26,596 nucleotides of DNA from JBBRYB01 sp038238115 (GTDB lineage Bacteria; Actinomycetota; Actinomycetes; Propionibacteriales; Nocardioidaceae). Under the pieces are notes generated by a model, which saw only the letters and a list, made by a program, of their open reading frames with translations, was not told the origin of the DNA and made no database searches. The stretch is taken from NCBI GenBank assembly GCA_038238115.1, contig JBBRYB010000040.1:1-26596 (forward strand), in the 5' to 3' direction. This document shows positions 25,301 to 26,596 of this stretch, piece after piece. The position numbers and the translations under genes are program-made. Within the stretch, counting starts at the first letter, position 1; the number at the start of each line of letters is the position of its first letter.

Positions 25301-25668
25301 TTGAGTATGGCGAGCGCGTCTCTCATCCCAACAGCAGCGCGCACCGCTCGAAGAGCGTCGTCCTCATGCATGCGAGGCAGCCCAAAGACCGCCATGACAG
25401 CATCGCCGATGAACTTCTCTACGACGCCGCCGTGCTCTTCGAGGACTGTCCTCATCACACGGAAGTAGTCATCCATGACTATCCGCAGCGACTCGGCGTC
25501 CAGCTCCTCGCCCAGAGACGTGGAGCCGACGAGATCACTGAAAACGATGGTGACTGACTTGCGAGCCTGCTGGGTGCGAGCTGGCGCGGGTCTCAGAGCG
25601 GCGCCGCACTCGGGGCAAAACTTCGCTCCGGTTGTCGTTTGCAATCCGCATTGACCGCAGCTCAGCAC
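22321..25668 (-). CDS. zinc ribbon-adenylate cyclase-STAND ATPase-SLOG/LSDAT protein
   Basis: The protein has 1115 residues. Residues 4-21 are a zinc ribbon (Cys4, Cys7, Cys18, Cys21). Residues about 37-215 are a class III cyclase with a full active site: Asp45 (FSDLVGST), Lys85 and Asp89 (KFIGD), Asp160, Asn163 and Arg167 (GDAVNVAARLE). It should therefore make cAMP. Residues about 228-500 are a STAND/AAA ATPase with Walker A GVGKS (Lys267) and Walker B LVLVVEDLHW. A helical repeat region follows. Residues about 936-1115 form a Rossmann-like domain with LAGGTD, IISGGTDDGV and AINGGTIAG glycine loops, matching SLOG/LSDAT nucleotide-ligand sensors. The GTG start has no Shine-Dalgarno and may be leaderless. 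It is convergent with the TIR-WD40 gene. The SLOG call is by motif and needs structural confirmation. Confidence 0.87.
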   Translation of the reverse strand: MLSCGQCGLQTTTGAKFCPECGAALRPAPARTQQARKSVTIVFSDLVGSTSLGEELDAESLRIVMDDYFRVMRTVLEEHGGVVEKFIGDAVMAVFGLPRMHEDDALRAVRAAVGMRDALAILNKELSSTHGVTLCTRTGVNTGVVVVGDASGGQRLATGDAVNVAARLEQAAPADGIVLGPDTFHLVKGYVDACSIGALSLKGKAEMIDAWRLVSLRRHNNRFGSTSVRPLIGRLAELAVIESRFADARHEGRVESVLVVAEPGVGKSRLVREVVERLGSVALVLSAACQPYGTTSFWPVADLLTSALDGGRQLDRAALTALAADAPAHEREAIAERVASILGFTTASFPLDESFWATARLLMSIARRRPLVLVVEDLHWAEATLLDLFEQLRHYPHPPGALILATARPELLDSPHYDDVPCLMQIVKLPALSALESDTLMDAVLDSSSLTEGTRALIHHAAEGNPLFLEQTLATWMEDGVLARSADGWTVTRPVRDIHLPASISAILSARVDRLTDDERLVLGAASVAGLSFDRLALRSMLVDLDSAALASSLQRLIGSGLLAPVTSDGMNTNDVCFVHASFRDVTSEMTLKSDRAAFHERFAAWVEDNPERSRGEGLMGYHLAEAYKYRAQLRQNDPHTRGLALRSARHLVSDCQRALRIGDRAGAEALTGRVVELLYACGPEICATDLPVMETTAKLLVTMGRWREAVDLLSPCVASGHGPLLRDLGVALCQLHRSRPRSREYREAQRLLEMAGAPPNRDTDALASLAGTWKGIDDVRAHALYRQCLDLDPADPYALGNVLEYEITAAQDLAIVESMRGQIIQAVQRCRSQADAGANLPWAFFDAGKFDLLLGEPYEAIAAYAKAVQLTTADHMLATSATSLQRLEAFGGKIPGSMWARRLLGIARAAWFPSADSLAGLGDATPLAEVDERTRVLMLAGGTDATAVPWFEHHRGTLMESFVDFTGVIISGGTDDGVAGLAGALGECYGEQITAIGYLPEQVPDSETADARYNHLVRTAETQFSIAESLQAWADLIASGTRPATVKLLAINGGTIAGAEYRVALALGCTVGVVVASGREADRLLEDLDWVAAPHLARVDLDRQAISDFLTAGR

Positions 25669-25674
25669 TGCATG

Positions 25675-25680
25675 AGCATA
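25675..25680 (-). promoter_or_regulatory. candidate -10 element for a leaderless transcript
   Basis: The minus strand reads TATGCT six bases before the GTG at 25668, placing the expected transcription start on the start codon itself. This fits the absence of a Shine-Dalgarno and the frequency of leaderless genes in actinobacteria. No good -35 box was found. Confidence 0.3.
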
Positions 25681-25755
25681 GCTTCGGTGCAGGCGCGCCC
25701 GCGTTCTTGACGGTCGCGGAGGGATGACTCGTCGCAGAGCGTCGTGGATGTCCTG

Positions 25756-25785
25756 CCACGGCGGGATGTCGGTGACATCCCGTGG
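25756..25785. promoter_or_regulatory. inverted repeat upstream of the cyclase-SLOG gene
   Basis: Arms gggatgtc (25763-25770) and gacatccc (25774-25781) flank a GGT loop, extended by ccac and gtgg (25756-25759, 25782-25785) with a 3-base bulge. It lies about 90-120 bases before the start. It could be an operator or a transcription terminator for rightward reading; it has no T-tract. Confidence 0.45.
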
Positions 25786-26373
25786 TCATGCCAGTACGTG
25801 GGTGTGTTCAACGCCTTGTAGCCGGAGGTTCAAAGCAGTAAGGCGGTCAATGCATAGGCGCAAGAGACTGATCGCCGCTGCCGCGTTGGCCGACAGAGTT
25901 CGGCGCACTGCCTTTTCGTGGTAGGGCCGCACCCTCATCGACACACGCTAGCGGCCAAGTGCCCCTTGAAGCCAGCACTTCGCCTGCTACGCCGAGCACC
26001 TAAACCTCGCTCCGTGGACGGAGCTGATTGCTGGTCGGGGTTGAGCGGCTTGAGCGTTGCGCCTCCCTGAGTGTCAGAACGTGGGCCGCGCTCGGTCAAG
26101 CCGTGTCCGGGTTCAGCGCTTACCTACATCCCCTCATCGAGATCGGGGGCATTCCCGGTTGCGAGTCCATCACCGGGACGTGCGCGGGCTACGGCGGCTC
26201 CGGAGCGTGTCCGCTCCAGCTACCCGCGCGCCGTGGGGGATGCACCATCAAGGACGGTCGCGCGCCGGAGATCGGCCTGCACCAACCGGTCGACATTGTC
26301 GGTGCGCTGCTCGATGCTGCCGAGCCCAACAGGTAGGGCGCGTACGGCTGGATCGGACATGCTGTTGAGCAGT
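25786..26373. other. intergenic stretch between cyclase-SLOG gene and IS3 element
   Basis: No convincing gene. A plus-strand frame from 26028 (TTG) to 26336 has fairly high third-position G/C and ends DIVGALLDAAEPNR, but it has no recognised motif, and overlapping frames are equally open. It may be a remnant cut by the adjacent insertion. Confidence 0.35.
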
Positions 26374-26596
26374 TGACCGGACCCCGTTGAGTGGTCCACC
26401 CGTTATGCGGGTTTGGGTTTGTTGGTCTGGCATCGGCTGGCGTAGTCGTCGGGGGTGAGCATGCCGAGGGCGGAGTGGGGCCTGTAGTGGTTGTACTCGT
26501 CGCGCCAGTCCGCGACAAGCACCTGGGCGTGCAGCAAGGTGTCGAACTCCTCCAGGGTCAACAGTTCGTCGCGCATCCGGGAGCCGTAGGACTCCA
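26374..26596 (-). mobile_element. end of an IS3-family insertion sequence (partial)
   Basis: The window ends inside this element. The likely terminal repeat begins TGACCGGACC at 26374 and runs outside the transposase stop. IS3-type ends begin with TG. The exact boundary and the other end are not visible. Confidence 0.5.
26403..26596 (-). CDS. IS3-family transposase OrfB, C-terminal part
   Basis: This is the C-terminal 63 or so residues of a DDE transposase (rve integrase core), cut by the window edge. It contains ESYGSRMRDELL, whose first glutamate is the last residue of the catalytic DDE triad, then EEFDTLLHAQVLVADWRDEYN and HYRPHSALGMLTPDDYA, both hallmarks of IS3-family OrfB. It ends in TAA at 26403. 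The rest of the element lies to the right; whether it is intact cannot be judged. Confidence 0.93.
   Translation of the reverse strand, partial: ESYGSRMRDELLTLEEFDTLLHAQVLVADWRDEYNHYRPHSALGMLTPDDYASRCQTNKPKPA

Noticed and set aside
26028..26336. Plus-strand frame of 102 codons with TTG start
   Set aside because: Overlapping frames are equally open, there is no ribosome binding site and no recognised motif.
1..26596. CRISPR array
   Set aside because: No regularly spaced direct repeats of 24-40 bases were found; the only tandem repeat is the 13-bp unit at 10411.

Overview
The window is high-GC DNA with strong G/C third-position bias, frequent GTG starts and protein families typical of Actinomycetota (cyclase-STAND-TPR regulators, TIR-WD40 proteins, ROK regulators). 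It reads as the chromosome of a soil-type actinomycete. There is a metabolic block on the left and an accessory, mobile-element-scarred block from about 9.9 kb onward. No species can be named from sequence alone.

Region 1 (226-9885) is a catabolic locus. A minus-strand operon runs SDR oxidoreductase, ROK regulator, aldehyde dehydrogenase, D-serine-dehydratase-like PLP enzyme, ornithine-cyclodeaminase-like reductase. Its genes overlap by 4 bases or lie within about 25 bases of each other. An APC-family permease lies just upstream on the same strand. A 795-residue kinase/class III aminotransferase-like fusion is divergent from the permease. The fusion matches the logic of amino-alcohol breakdown by phosphorylation followed by phospho-lyase elimination to an aldehyde, which the aldehyde dehydrogenase could oxidise. 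The substrate is unknown.

Region 2 (9886-17550) is a patchwork. It holds three short zinc-ribbon-like genes and two diverged copies of an intergenic repeat with a covarying hairpin. It also holds a cyclase-STAND-TPR regulator whose cyclase active site is degenerate, a cupin gene with a translationally coupled small gene, a truncated IS110 transposase, and a frameshifted remnant of a large protein that may be Tc-toxin-A-like.

Region 3 (17553-25668) is the most interesting part. It contains an orphan peptide-type solute-binding lipoprotein, then a membrane-anchored TIR-WD40 protein. Convergent to these is an 1115-residue protein with zinc ribbon, intact class III cyclase, STAND ATPase, helical repeats and a C-terminal SLOG/LSDAT-like domain. 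TIR domains can make NAD-derived nucleotides and SLOG domains can sense them (as in Thoeris), so this pair is a candidate signalling or defence module. The window ends inside an IS3-family transposase.
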